From Maricaulis sp. (GTDB lineage Bacteria; Pseudomonadota; Alphaproteobacteria; Caulobacterales; Maricaulaceae): a DNA stretch of 64,000 bases. Shown in pieces: positions 48,364-57,417 of this stretch. Every line of letters starts with the position of its first letter. Position 1 is the first letter of the stretch. The stretch is taken from the NCBI RefSeq assembly GCF_017643475.1, contig NZ_JAEPNI010000001.1, forward strand, positions 1,178,001 to 1,242,000, written 5' to 3'. The notes beneath the pieces are model-generated. The model did no database searches, was not told the DNA's origin, and saw only the letters and a program-made list of their open reading frames with translations. Both the position numbers and the translations under genes were made by a program.

Positions 48364-48399
48364 TCCCATCTCATCCCATGTTATCCCATCGTTAACCAT
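48364..48399. promoter_or_regulatory. MraZ-box array and CtrA-like half-site upstream of mraZ
   Basis: TCCCAT recurs at 48364, 48374 and 48384. On the minus strand this is TGGGA-N5-TGGGA-N5-TGGGA, the design known for MraZ operators (TGGGN repeats with 5-base spacers). The next 10-bp step carries TTAACCAT (48392-48399), identical to a common CtrA half-site. The array ends 38 bases before the mraZ start, placing it at the promoter. The bases 48154-48363 between rnpB and the array hold no supported gene. Confidence 0.8.
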
Positions 48400-48436
48400 G
48401 AGAAGGTTCGTGCGGTTAGCTGGGGAGTAGGCGGAC

Positions 48437-48898
48437 GTGTTCCTGTCCACCACCATCAATGGCGTAGATGCGAAGGGGCGGGTTTCCGTGCCGGCGGATT
48501 TCCGTGCGGTGGTTGGAGGCGGTGCGTTCGACGGCATCATTGTCTGGCCGTCCTTTGATGGAACTTATCTGGAAGGTGGTGGCCAGGCCCTGCTCGAGCG
48601 CTACCAGGCGCTGATCGAGGAGATGGATCCTTATGATGATGCGCGCATCGCCTTCGAGCGAGCGATCTTCGGTGCGGCGCGTCCATTGTCTTTTGATGCC
48701 AATGGTCGCGTGACCCTGCCGAAGGATTTCATCGACCATGCGGGTCTGGAGGGGAAGGCGACCTTTGTCGGGCTCGGCTCTCGTTTCGAGATCTGGTCTC
48801 CGGACATGTATGAGGCCCACAAGGCCAACGCGCAGTCCTTTGCCCGCGACAACAAGCGCGCGCTGAAGCTTGGTCCGCGTCCGGGGGGTTCGACATGA
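48437..48898 (+). CDS. mraZ: Transcriptional regulator MraZ
   Basis: This 153-residue protein has two SpoVT-AbrB-type domains (FLSTTINGVDAKGRVSVPADFR and LSFDANGRVTLPKDFIDHAGL), forming the ring-shaped MraZ that binds repeats before its own operon. It is the first gene of the division/cell wall cluster. GTG 48437 follows GGGGAG. The last bases overlap rsmH by 4 nt (ATGA). A fairly polar C-terminal tail (NKRALKLGPRPGGST) is longer than in E. coli. The repeat array directly upstream supports autoregulation. Confidence 0.96.
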   Translation: MFLSTTINGVDAKGRVSVPADFRAVVGGGAFDGIIVWPSFDGTYLEGGGQALLERYQALIEEMDPYDDARIAFERAIFGAARPLSFDANGRVTLPKDFIDHAGLEGKATFVGLGSRFEIWSPDMYEAHKANAQSFARDNKRALKLGPRPGGST

Positions 48899-49890
48899 GC
48901 CATTATCCCGTGATGTTGAGCGAAGTGTTGGAGGGGCTGCGTCCACAGGCGGGAGAGGCGCATCTCGATGGCACTTTTGGCGCCGGCGGCTATTCGCGCG
49001 CCATTCTCGGTGCCGCCGGGTGTTCCCTGATTGCGGTGGACCGCGACCCAACCGTCCGTGTGGTCGTGGATCAGTTTCGCAGCGAATTCGGTGAGCGTTT
49101 CAGCTTCCATGCTGGTCCGTTTTCCGAGCTTGAGGCAGCTGTCGCAGAGAGCAGGCGCGAGCATATCAATGGTGTCGTTCTGGACATCGGCGTGTCCTCG
49201 ATGCAGATCGACCAGGCAGAACGTGGTTTCTCGTTCAGCAAGCCGGGCCCGCTGGACATGCGCATGTCAGGTGAGGGGGCCTCGGCCAGCGACGCGATCA
49301 ATCGTCTGAGCGAGCGCGAGTTGGCGGATATATTTTATGTCTACGGCGAAGAGCGCAAATCCCGCCGGGTTGCGCAGTTTGTGGTTCGCGCGCGTGGCGA
49401 GAGCCCGATTACGACAACGGATCAGCTTGCCGAGATCGTTTCCCGCGCAATTGGCGGAAAACACATGAAGATTCACCCTGCAACACGTGTGTTTCAGGCC
49501 CTGCGCATTTTTGTGAATGACGAGCTCGGCGAGCTCGCGCGGGCTTTAAGTGCTGCAGAGCGCGTTCTGGCGCCAATGGGGAGGTTGGTGGTGGTTACGT
49601 TCCATTCATTGGAGGACCGCATGGTTAAGACATTCATGCGGGCTCGATCTGGTCTCGCCGGTGGCGGTGGCTCCCGTCACAATCCAGTCGCTGTTGAAGG
49701 GCCGGAGGCAACATTCTCGCTGGAGACCCGCAAGGCCGTTACGGCGACGGAACAGGAATTGTCCGAAAATCCGCGTTCCCGTTCCGCAAAACTGCGTATC
49801 GCCGTTCGCACGCAAGCGCCGAGTTGGCAGGAAGAGGAGTTCGTGATGCCCGGAGTTGTGCCGCTTTCCAAGCTGGAGGCTGCGCTATGA
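48895..49890 (+). CDS. rsmH: 16S rRNA (cytosine(1402)-N(4))-methyltransferase RsmH
   Basis: This 331-residue enzyme N4-methylates C1402 of 16S rRNA in the ribosomal P site. It begins HYPVMLSEVLEGLRP, then SAM motif DGTFGAGGYSRAIL, NGVVLDIGVSSMQIDQAERGFSF with the DMRM sequence, HPATRVFQALRIFVNDEL and the final VVTFHSLEDRMVKTFMR. The length is typical. ATG 48895 overlaps mraZ, and the stop overlaps ftsL. Confidence 0.97.
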   Translation: MSHYPVMLSEVLEGLRPQAGEAHLDGTFGAGGYSRAILGAAGCSLIAVDRDPTVRVVVDQFRSEFGERFSFHAGPFSELEAAVAESRREHINGVVLDIGVSSMQIDQAERGFSFSKPGPLDMRMSGEGASASDAINRLSERELADIFYVYGEERKSRRVAQFVVRARGESPITTTDQLAEIVSRAIGGKHMKIHPATRVFQALRIFVNDELGELARALSAAERVLAPMGRLVVVTFHSLEDRMVKTFMRARSGLAGGGGSRHNPVAVEGPEATFSLETRKAVTATEQELSENPRSRSAKLRIAVRTQAPSWQEEEFVMPGVVPLSKLEAAL

Positions 49891-50267
49891 TCCGCGTGCT
49901 GAACGGAGTTGCCCTTCTCGTGGCCGTGACCCTTGCCGTTGCCCTCTATATTGCCAAGACAGAGGCGAAGTCTTCTCAGGAGCGTCTGGAGATGATTCAG
50001 GCCCAGCTCGCCGAGGAGCGCCGCCAGGTCAATGTGCTCAATGTCGAGATTGCTCATCTGGAAGAGCCTGAGCGTTTGCGCGCGCTGGCGCGTCGCTATC
50101 TTGGTCTCGAACCGCTCGATCCGAGTCGTGAGATCGCGGTAAATGACCTGCCCATCCTCACTGATGTCGAGGAAGAGGAGGGGCTGCGCGAAGACATGCT
50201 GCTTTCCAGCGACACGGGAGAGCTGGCGCTCGCTGAGGCTGCTCCGGCGGGAGGTCCCGATCGATGA
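49887..50267 (+). CDS. ftsL: Cell division protein FtsL
   Basis: This 126-residue bitopic protein has a short cytoplasmic start, a membrane helix (about 5-23, VLNGVALLVAVTLAVALYI) and a periplasmic coiled coil (about 27-62) of leucine-zipper type. An acidic tail of about 45 residues is longer than in E. coli. It joins FtsB and FtsQ to activate FtsWI. The call rests on position between rsmH and ftsI plus topology, since FtsL sequences are poorly conserved. ATG 49887 overlaps the rsmH TGA; its own TGA overlaps ftsI. Confidence 0.9.
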   Translation: MIRVLNGVALLVAVTLAVALYIAKTEAKSSQERLEMIQAQLAEERRQVNVLNVEIAHLEEPERLRALARRYLGLEPLDPSREIAVNDLPILTDVEEEEGLREDMLLSSDTGELALAEAAPAGGPDR

Positions 50268-52021
50268 AGCTGTGGCCGTTTCGCCGATCTGTCTCGACGG
50301 AGACAGTCAATCCAGCGCTGCCTCCCCTGGCGGAAGCGGCGCCGGCGGACATGTCACGCCTGCTTCGTGTCGAAAGTGATGAGGTCCAGGCCCTGGAGCA
50401 GGCGCGGTCCCGCCTGAGAATGCTTGGCCTGGCGGTTGCGGTCGGGTTTGGCCTTCTCGCGTTGCGTTCCATCGAAATGGCTGTCGCGCATCCATCTGAT
50501 CCACTGGCGGGCGTGAATGCGGATATCGCGTCGGTTGGGCGTGGAGAGATCTTTGACCGCACAGGCCAGGTCCTGGCGACGACACTTGAAACACACTCGT
50601 TGTACGCAGACCCGACCCAGGTCTGGGATGCAGCGGAAACGGCCGAGGCGCTGTCCGGCGTTCTCCCGGGACTGGATATGGAGCGCGTGATCCGCGACCT
50701 GTCCTCACGACGTCGTTTTGTCTGGATCCAGCGCAATCTTACACCCCGCCAACGCCAGGCTGTCTTTGCCCTCGGGCTACCCGGCGTTGGGTTCAGGTCT
50801 GAACCGCGTCGTGTTTACCCGCGTGGCCGTCTGGCATCGCATGTTGTGGGTTACACCGACCGGGACATGGCGGGGCTGGCCGGCGCAGAGCGCGCCTTCA
50901 ATTCGGCTCTGTCTTCCGGCGACGGCCGTCCGGTGGCGCTGTCCATCGACATGGCTGTGCAATTTCATCTCGATGAAGTCCTTCGCGCCAGCATGATCGA
51001 ATTCGATGCTCTCGCAGCGTCAGGCATCGTCATGAATGTGCGTACGGGCGAGATTGTCGGTATGGTGTCCCTGCCTGACTTCGATCCGAACCGTCCAATG
51101 GAGAGCGAACCAGGCGAGCGCCTCAACCGGTCCGCCCAGTCGGTTTACGAGATGGGGTCCACCTTTAAGGCTTTCACCGTGGCGCTGGCGTTGGAAACGG
51201 AAACAGCGACACTGGAGAGTGGTTACGATGCCTCCAATCCGCTGCAGCTGGGTGGCCACACCATCAATGACTACCACGCCGAGGATCGCTGGCTGACCCT
51301 GTCGGAAGTGTTCACGCATTCCTCCAATATCGGTTCCTCGCTGATTGCGCTGGAAGCCGGGTCGGATGCGCAGCGCGGTTTCTTGGGTGATCTTCGTCTG
51401 CTAGAGCGTGCCCCGATCGAGCTGATCGAAAGCGCTGATCCATTGTTGCCGCGTCAATGGGCGCAAACCGAAACGGCGACCATTTCCTATGGCCACGGCA
51501 TCGCGGTCAGCCCGATTGCAACGATCGCGGCCTTCGCGGCGATTGCCAATGACGGTGTCTATGTGCCGCCGACCCTGCAGCCGGTCGCGGCGAACGAAAC
51601 CCTTGTTGGCGAGCGTGTGATGAGTTCGGATAGTGCGCGCGATGTTCTGGCGCTGATGCGTGAGAATGTCACGGACGGTACGGGCGGCAGTGCCGAGGCG
51701 CAGGGTTATCGCGTCGCCGGCAAGACCGGTACGGCGGAAAAACCCCATCGCGGGGGGTATGACAGCAGCCGCCTTATTTCCTCCTTCTCGGCCGTGTTCC
51801 CCTATGACGACCCGCAATATGCGGTGCTGGTGTTGTTGGACGAGCCGCAGGGCAATGAATCGACCTATGGCTACGCCACAGGGGGATGGACAGCGGCTCC
51901 GGCGACGGGGGAGATCATCTCCCGTATTGCGCCAATCCTCGGTGTGGAGCGATCCAACGAGGACCATGACAGTCGCGCAGCGCTGGTTCGAGCCGCGCTG
52001 ATGCCGGAGGACATTCCGTGA
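50264..52021 (+). CDS. ftsI: Peptidoglycan transpeptidase FtsI (PBP3)
   Basis: This 585-residue septal class B penicillin-binding protein has a cytoplasmic N-terminus of about 50 residues and one membrane helix (about 52-72). The pedestal domain contains GEIFDRTGQVLATTL and RVYPRGRLASHVVGYTD. The transpeptidase motifs are STFK in EMGSTFKAF, SSN (THSSNIGSSL) and KTGT (VAGKTGTAEKPHRGGY). It cross-links septal peptidoglycan with FtsW. The N-terminal tail is somewhat longer than in E. coli. It overlaps ftsL and murE by 4 nt each. Confidence 0.97.
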   Translation: MKLWPFRRSVSTETVNPALPPLAEAAPADMSRLLRVESDEVQALEQARSRLRMLGLAVAVGFGLLALRSIEMAVAHPSDPLAGVNADIASVGRGEIFDRTGQVLATTLETHSLYADPTQVWDAAETAEALSGVLPGLDMERVIRDLSSRRRFVWIQRNLTPRQRQAVFALGLPGVGFRSEPRRVYPRGRLASHVVGYTDRDMAGLAGAERAFNSALSSGDGRPVALSIDMAVQFHLDEVLRASMIEFDALAASGIVMNVRTGEIVGMVSLPDFDPNRPMESEPGERLNRSAQSVYEMGSTFKAFTVALALETETATLESGYDASNPLQLGGHTINDYHAEDRWLTLSEVFTHSSNIGSSLIALEAGSDAQRGFLGDLRLLERAPIELIESADPLLPRQWAQTETATISYGHGIAVSPIATIAAFAAIANDGVYVPPTLQPVAANETLVGERVMSSDSARDVLALMRENVTDGTGGSAEAQGYRVAGKTGTAEKPHRGGYDSSRLISSFSAVFPYDDPQYAVLVLLDEPQGNESTYGYATGGWTAAPATGEIISRIAPILGVERSNEDHDSRAALVRAALMPEDIP

Positions 52022-53472
52022 AACTCGCCGACTTGCTGCCAGCGTCCGCGCTGAGACCCGGCTATGACCAGATCGAAGTGAAGGGTCTGACGCTGGACAG
52101 CCGCAAGATCGAGGGCGGCTGGGTGTTTGCCGCCCTGCCGGGCTTTTCTGTTCACGGTCGCCAGTTCGCGGCCAGAGCTGAAGCGGCGGGCGCCGTCGCG
52201 ATTATCTGCGACGGTGAAATCGATGATGTCTCGATCCCGGTCATCATCGCTGAAGATGCGCCCGCCTTGTTCGCTGACATGGCCGCGCGTTTTTATCCTC
52301 AGCAGCCGGCCAATATCGTCGCCATCACCGGGACCAATGGCAAAAGTTCGACCGTCGAGTTTGTTCGCCAGATCTGGACAGCCGCCGGGCTGGACGGGGC
52401 AAGCCTGGGAACGCTGGGCGTGGCCCGCGGGACCAGTTCCGAGGTCACCGGTTACACGACGCCGGACGCCGCCGCCCTGCATAAATCGCTCGACGCCCTG
52501 GCCCGGGACGGGGTGACCCATCTGGCCATGGAGGCGTCCAGCCACGGGTTGAAACAGCGCCGCATGGAAGCCGTGCGAGTGACCCTGGCAGCCTTTACCA
52601 ACCTCACCCAGGATCATCTGGATTATCACCCTGACTTCGAGGATTACTTCGCCTCCAAGGCACGTCTCTTCCTGAACTTTCTCGATGCCGGTGGCCCCGC
52701 CATCATCAATACTGACAGCGAGTGGGGCGAGCGCATGGCGGAGTTGGCGCGTGAGCGCGGGCTGGACATCTCAACCATCGGATGGCGTGGCCAGGACCTG
52801 CAGATCTGCGAGATCACCCCGCGCGCGGCCAGCCAGGATGTCGTGTTTCGCTGGAAAGGCGAGGAGATCCGCCTCGAGATACCGCTCGTCGGAGAGTTCC
52901 AGATCCTCAATGCGCTCGGAGCCGCTGCAATTGCCCTTGCTGGAGGTGTCGACAAGGCCGTTGTTCTGGGCACGCTGGGCAAGCTTGGCGGTGTTCCCGG
53001 GCGGCTCGACAAGGTTGGCGAAACGCGCGAAGGCGCCCCGGTGCTCGTCGATTACGCGCATACGCCGGATGGTTTGGACAAATTGCTGCGGGCTGCACGT
53101 CCTCACACCAAGGGACGTGTGATGGTTGTGTTTGGCTGTGGCGGCGATCGCGATCCGGACAAACGCGCCAAGATGGGGGCGATCGCCCGGAAACTCTCGG
53201 ATGTCGCGATCGTTACCGATGACAATCCACGATCTGAAAATCCCGCGGCAATCCGCGCTGCTGTGCTGAGCGGCTGTCCGGACGCGCTGGAGATCGCGGA
53301 TCGTCGAGAGGCGATCAATCACGGCGTCGGTCTGCTGCGCGAGGGCGATTGCCTGCTCGTCGCCGGCAAGGGCCATGAAACCGGCCAGACTGTTGCGGGC
53401 GTCGTGCACCCATTTGATGATCGCGACGTGTCCCGCGAGGCGCTTGAGGCGAGGGAGGCCGAGCATGTCTGA
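52018..53472 (+). CDS. murE: UDP-MurNAc-tripeptide synthetase MurE (meso-DAP adding)
   Basis: This 484-residue Mur ligase adds meso-diaminopimelate to UDP-MurNAc-L-Ala-D-Glu. The ATP site is ITGTNGKSSTVEF. The Lys to be carbamylated lies in the YFASKARLFL region, and DNPRSENP is the specificity motif for meso-DAP rather than lysine. C-terminal GKGHETGQ is conserved. GTG 52018 overlaps the ftsI stop (GTGA). Its 3' end overlaps murF by 8 nt. Confidence 0.97.
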   Translation: MKLADLLPASALRPGYDQIEVKGLTLDSRKIEGGWVFAALPGFSVHGRQFAARAEAAGAVAIICDGEIDDVSIPVIIAEDAPALFADMAARFYPQQPANIVAITGTNGKSSTVEFVRQIWTAAGLDGASLGTLGVARGTSSEVTGYTTPDAAALHKSLDALARDGVTHLAMEASSHGLKQRRMEAVRVTLAAFTNLTQDHLDYHPDFEDYFASKARLFLNFLDAGGPAIINTDSEWGERMAELARERGLDISTIGWRGQDLQICEITPRAASQDVVFRWKGEEIRLEIPLVGEFQILNALGAAAIALAGGVDKAVVLGTLGKLGGVPGRLDKVGETREGAPVLVDYAHTPDGLDKLLRAARPHTKGRVMVVFGCGGDRDPDKRAKMGAIARKLSDVAIVTDDNPRSENPAAIRAAVLSGCPDALEIADRREAINHGVGLLREGDCLLVAGKGHETGQTVAGVVHPFDDRDVSREALEAREAEHV

Positions 53473-54877
53473 TCCGCTCTGGACTGCGAAACAGGCCCTG
53501 GCCGCGACCGGTGGCGAGCTGACCCGTGATATCGACTGGACCTGTAACGGCGTCTCGATTGATACACGTTCGATCTGTCCGGGCGATTTGTTTGTGGCGC
53601 TCACGGACATCCGTGACGGGCATGAATTCGTGCCGGATGCCATGGCCCGCGGCGCGACCGCCGCACTGGTTGAGCGCTCGGCCGGTTTGCCTGGTTCGCA
53701 CCTGAAAGTGTCCGACAGCCTGGATGCGCTACGCGCACTGGGCGCGGCCGCGCGTGATCGCTCGTCGGCCATTCGTGTCGCTGTCACAGGCAGTGTTGGC
53801 AAGACCAGCGTCAAGGAAGCCCTTGCGGCCGTTTTCCGTGCTGCCGGCCCGGCGCACTGGAGTGTGAAGTCCTACAATAATCACTGGGGCGTGCCGCTGA
53901 CCCTGGCGCGAATGCCCGCGGATACCGAACGCGCTGTCTTTGAAATGGGCATGAACCACGCGGGCGAAATCCGGGATTTGTCGTCTCTGGTCCAGCCCCA
54001 TGTCACTCTGATCACGCGTATCGGCGAGGCGCATCTGGAAAACCTGGGTTCGATTGAAGCCATTGCAGATGCCAAGTCCGAGATTTTCGAAGGTATGGAG
54101 CCGGATGGCGTAGCCATTATCCCGGCTGACGATCCTCTGGGAGAACGCATCGCCCAGCATGCGCGCAATTCCTCTGCCGCTTTCCTGCTGGAATTTGGTC
54201 GCGCATCACACGCAGCAGTCCGGATCGAGGAATTCGAAACCGGCCTTGATGGCAGTCGCGGACGTATCAATGTGATGGGTAATCGTGTGCCGTTCCGATT
54301 GGCCGCATCCGGTGAGCACTGGGCCTGGAATACGGCCGCTGTCTTTGCAGCGGCGGCTGCGACTGGGCTCGATGCGCGCGATGTGGCGGACGCCCTGGCT
54401 GAGGTCGATGCCGCAGCCGGCCGCGGCCGTGCCGTGAAGATCTCGCTGCCGGGTGGTGGTGAGGCTACGCTGCTGGACGATGCCTATAATGCCAATCCGG
54501 TCTCCATGCGCGCCGCAATGAGTTCCCTGGCGGCAGCTCGACCGGAAGGAGAGGGGCGCCGTATTGCCGTGCTCGGTGATATGCTGGAGCTGGGTGCGTC
54601 CGGACCGGCATTGCACGCAGAGCTGGCGGAGCCTTTGCTGAGCGCTAACACTGATCTGGTTTTTTCCTGCGGCAGCCTGATGAAACACCTGCATGACGCC
54701 TTGCCCGCACCGTTGCGCGCGGGCTATGCGAAGAGTGCCAGTGAAGTGCTTGAGCCGCTGAAATCTGAGCTTCGATCGGGGGATGTCTTGCTGATGAAAG
54801 GCTCCAACGGTTCCGGGCTCCACAAGATTGCCGCAGTTCTGGCCGATGGCACTGCATTCGACCTGACGGAGGCCTGA
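53465..54877 (+). CDS. murF: UDP-MurNAc-pentapeptide synthetase MurF
   Basis: This 470-residue ligase attaches D-Ala-D-Ala to the UDP-MurNAc tripeptide. Seen: the MurF-type N-domain (GVSIDTRSICPGDLFVAL), P-loop VTGSVGKTSVKEAL, KSYNNHWGVPLTL, EMGMNHAGEI, LLDDAYNANPVSM and the closing LLMKGSNGSGLHKI. The start ATG 53465 gives the family N-terminus; the frame is open further upstream inside murE. Six bases separate it from mraY. Confidence 0.97.
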   Translation: MSDPLWTAKQALAATGGELTRDIDWTCNGVSIDTRSICPGDLFVALTDIRDGHEFVPDAMARGATAALVERSAGLPGSHLKVSDSLDALRALGAAARDRSSAIRVAVTGSVGKTSVKEALAAVFRAAGPAHWSVKSYNNHWGVPLTLARMPADTERAVFEMGMNHAGEIRDLSSLVQPHVTLITRIGEAHLENLGSIEAIADAKSEIFEGMEPDGVAIIPADDPLGERIAQHARNSSAAFLLEFGRASHAAVRIEEFETGLDGSRGRINVMGNRVPFRLAASGEHWAWNTAAVFAAAAATGLDARDVADALAEVDAAAGRGRAVKISLPGGGEATLLDDAYNANPVSMRAAMSSLAAARPEGEGRRIAVLGDMLELGASGPALHAELAEPLLSANTDLVFSCGSLMKHLHDALPAPLRAGYAKSASEVLEPLKSELRSGDVLLMKGSNGSGLHKIAAVLADGTAFDLTEA

Positions 54878-54883
54878 CCGCCA

Positions 54884-55987
54884 ATGCTCTATCTGTTGTT
54901 CGCGCCGCTTGCAGAGGACCTGCAACTGGCGAACCTGTTCCGCTACATCACGTTCAGAACGGGTGGTGCATTGATGACGGCGATGCTGATCGCTTTCGTT
55001 TTCGGCAAGCCGATGATCGGCTGGCTGCGTCGCAAGCAGGGCAAGGGCCAGCCCATCCGCGAGGAAGGCATTCAGCGCCATGTGATCGAGAAGGCTGGAA
55101 CGCCAACCATGGGCGGTTTCCTGATCCTGCTCGGGGTGATGATCGGCACGCTCTTGTGGGCGGATCTGACAAATCAGTACGTCTGGATCGTGATATTCGT
55201 GACGGCCGGTTTCGGCCTGATCGGCTTTGTTGATGACTATATGAAAGTCACCAAGCAGAGCACAGCGGGTTTTGGTGGCAAGTTCAAACTCCTGTTTGAG
55301 TTCACCATCGCAGCCATTGCCGTCGTCTGGGCCACCAGCGTTGCACGGGCCAACGGCATGGATGCAGGGCTCGAGACGTCCATCGCCTTCCCGTTCTTCA
55401 AGGATTTCCTGATCAATATCGGGCCGTTGTTCTACGTCTTCGGCTGTATCGTCATTGTCGGCTCGGGCAATGCCGTGAACATGACGGACGGGCTGGACGG
55501 ACTGGCCATTGTCCCGGTGATGATCGCCGCCGCGACATTTGGCGTGATCGCCTACCTGGTCGGCCGGGTCGATTTCGCGGAATACCTGCAGGTCCATCAC
55601 ACGCCGGGCACCAGTGAATTGCTGGTCTTCTGCGGTGCGCTTCTCGGGGCCGGACTGGGCTTCCTGTGGTGGAATGCTCCGCCGGCGATGATCTTCATGG
55701 GCGATACCGGGTCGCTGTCGTTGGGCGGCGCGCTCGGGGCCATCGCCATCGCTGTCAAGCACGAGATTGTCCTGGCCATCGTCGGTGGTCTCTTTGTGCT
55801 TGAAATGGTTTCGGTTATGGTTCAGGTGGCCAGTTTCAAGCTGACCGGTAAGCGTGTTTTCCGAATGGCTCCGATCCATCACCACTTCGAAAAGAAGGGC
55901 TGGGCCGAGCCGACAATTGTCATCCGTTTCTGGATTATTGCCGTCATTCTAGCATTAATCGGACTCGCGACGCTCAAATTGAGGTAA
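54884..55987 (+). CDS. mraY: Phospho-MurNAc-pentapeptide transferase MraY
   Basis: This 367-residue membrane enzyme with ten helices transfers phospho-MurNAc-pentapeptide to undecaprenyl phosphate, giving lipid I. Motifs: [11 protein letters not shown], the aspartate pair [35 protein letters not shown] and the histidine loop [11 protein letters not shown]. The length is standard. It is followed after 11 bases by murD, one of the few non-overlapping junctions in the cluster. Confidence 0.98.
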   Translation: MLYLLFAPLAEDLQLANLFRYITFRTGGALMTAMLIAFVFGKPMIGWLRRKQGKGQPIREEGIQRHVIEKAGTPTMGGFLILLGVMIGTLLWADLTNQYVWIVIFVTAGFGLIGFVDDYMKVTKQSTAGFGGKFKLLFEFTIAAIAVVWATSVARANGMDAGLETSIAFPFFKDFLINIGPLFYVFGCIVIVGSGNAVNMTDGLDGLAIVPVMIAAATFGVIAYLVGRVDFAEYLQVHHTPGTSELLVFCGALLGAGLGFLWWNAPPAMIFMGDTGSLSLGGALGAIAIAVKHEIVLAIVGGLFVLEMVSVMVQVASFKLTGKRVFRMAPIHHHFEKKGWAEPTIVIRFWIIAVILALIGLATLKLR

Positions 55988-55998
55988 ACTGCAACCAG

Positions 55999-57417
55999 AT
56001 GATCCCGATCCATACATACAAGGGCCGCCGCGTGGCTGTGTTCGGATTGGGGCGCACAGGTATTGCGGCCGGAAAAGCCCTGGAAGCCGGAGGCGCTGAA
56101 GTGTCGTCCTGGGACGACTCCGAGACGGCGCGTGCCAACGCCGAGGCTGCGGGTATCCACCTTGATGATCTTAACCGCAGGGACTGGGGCGATATTGCGG
56201 CCCTGGTGCTTTCGCCCGGTATTCCGCTGACGCACCCCAAACCGCACCGCATGGTCGAGCTGGCCAAGTCAGTGGGTGCGCCGGTGATCGGGGATATCGA
56301 GCTCTTCGCCCAGACGATCGCCGAGCTGCCGGAGCGCCGCCGTCCGAAAATTATCGGTGTGACCGGCACCAACGGCAAGTCCACGACCTCTGCGCTGATC
56401 GGCCATATCCTTCGTGAAACCGGTCGCAATGCGATCGTGGCCGGTAATATCGGCGACGCCATACTGGCTCAGGATCCGCCGCGACCCGGATCGTATTATG
56501 TGCTGGAATTGTCGAGCTATCAGATCGACCTGACCCAGTCGCTGGAATGCGATGTGGCCGTACTGCTCAACATCTCGCCGGATCATCTGGACCGACATGG
56601 CGGATTTGATGGCTATTTCGCCGCCAAGAAACGCCTGTTCGAGATGCAGAACACCCAGGGTGTGGCGATCATCGGTATCGATGATGACGAGACCAATGGT
56701 TTTTATTCCACCCTGCGCCAGCGTCGCCGTGAGGACCAGATTGTCCCGATCTCGGCCGGGCGGGTGTTCGCGCGGGGTGTCTATGCGCTGGGCGACCGGG
56801 TTTATGACGCGCTCGACAGCGCCTCCCATCCGCTTGTTGACCTGTCCGGGGCCCAGGCCCTGCCGGGGCGCCACAATGCCCAGAATGTCGCTGCGGCCCT
56901 GGCGGCTGTTCGCATGCTGGGAATTGGTGGCCGTGCCGCGGCTGATGCGATCGCCAGTTTTGGTGGCCTGCCGCACCGGCAGGAAATCGTCGCCAATGAA
57001 GGCGGTGTGCGGTTCGTCAATGACAGCAAGGCGACCAATGCCGAAGCCGCGCTGCAGGCGATCAATTGTTACAACGATATCTTCTGGATCGCCGGAGGGC
57101 GCGCCAAGGAGGACGGGCTGGAAGCGCTGGAGCCAGCGCTGCATCGTATCCGCAAGGCCTATCTGATCGGCGAGGCGCAGGATCTGTTTGCTGACGAACT
57201 CGATGGCAAGGTCAGCTGGCAGAAATGCGGTGATCTGGCCAAGGCCATCATTGCGGCACGTGAGGACACGCAAGGTGTGCCTGGAGCGGTGGTCCTGTTG
57301 TCTCCGGCCGCGGCCTCCTTTGATCAATTCAAGAGTTTCGAGGATCGGGGCGACGCGTTTTCCCGCCTGGTGCATGAAAACGGTGCCGCTTCCATGGCTG
57401 CTGGAGGCGCGGGTTGA
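55999..57417 (+). CDS. murD: UDP-MurNAc-L-Ala:D-Glu ligase MurD
   Basis: This 472-residue ligase adds D-glutamate to UDP-MurNAc-L-Ala. N-domain VAVFGLGRTGIAAGKALE, ATP site VTGTNGKSTTSALIGH, ELSSYQIDL, NISPDHLDRHGG and FVNDSKATNAEAALQAI are all present. ATG 55999 is the start. The end overlaps ftsW at TTGA. Confidence 0.97.
   Translation: MIPIHTYKGRRVAVFGLGRTGIAAGKALEAGGAEVSSWDDSETARANAEAAGIHLDDLNRRDWGDIAALVLSPGIPLTHPKPHRMVELAKSVGAPVIGDIELFAQTIAELPERRRPKIIGVTGTNGKSTTSALIGHILRETGRNAIVAGNIGDAILAQDPPRPGSYYVLELSSYQIDLTQSLECDVAVLLNISPDHLDRHGGFDGYFAAKKRLFEMQNTQGVAIIGIDDDETNGFYSTLRQRRREDQIVPISAGRVFARGVYALGDRVYDALDSASHPLVDLSGAQALPGRHNAQNVAAALAAVRMLGIGGRAAADAIASFGGLPHRQEIVANEGGVRFVNDSKATNAEAALQAINCYNDIFWIAGGRAKEDGLEALEPALHRIRKAYLIGEAQDLFADELDGKVSWQKCGDLAKAIIAAREDTQGVPGAVVLLSPAAASFDQFKSFEDRGDAFSRLVHENGAASMAAGGAG

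Noticed and set aside
54206-55885. A 559-codon minus-strand frame across murF and mraY
   Set aside because: It lies antisense to two well-defined essential genes and has the His/Gln/Arg-rich mix typical of GC-rich shadow frames.
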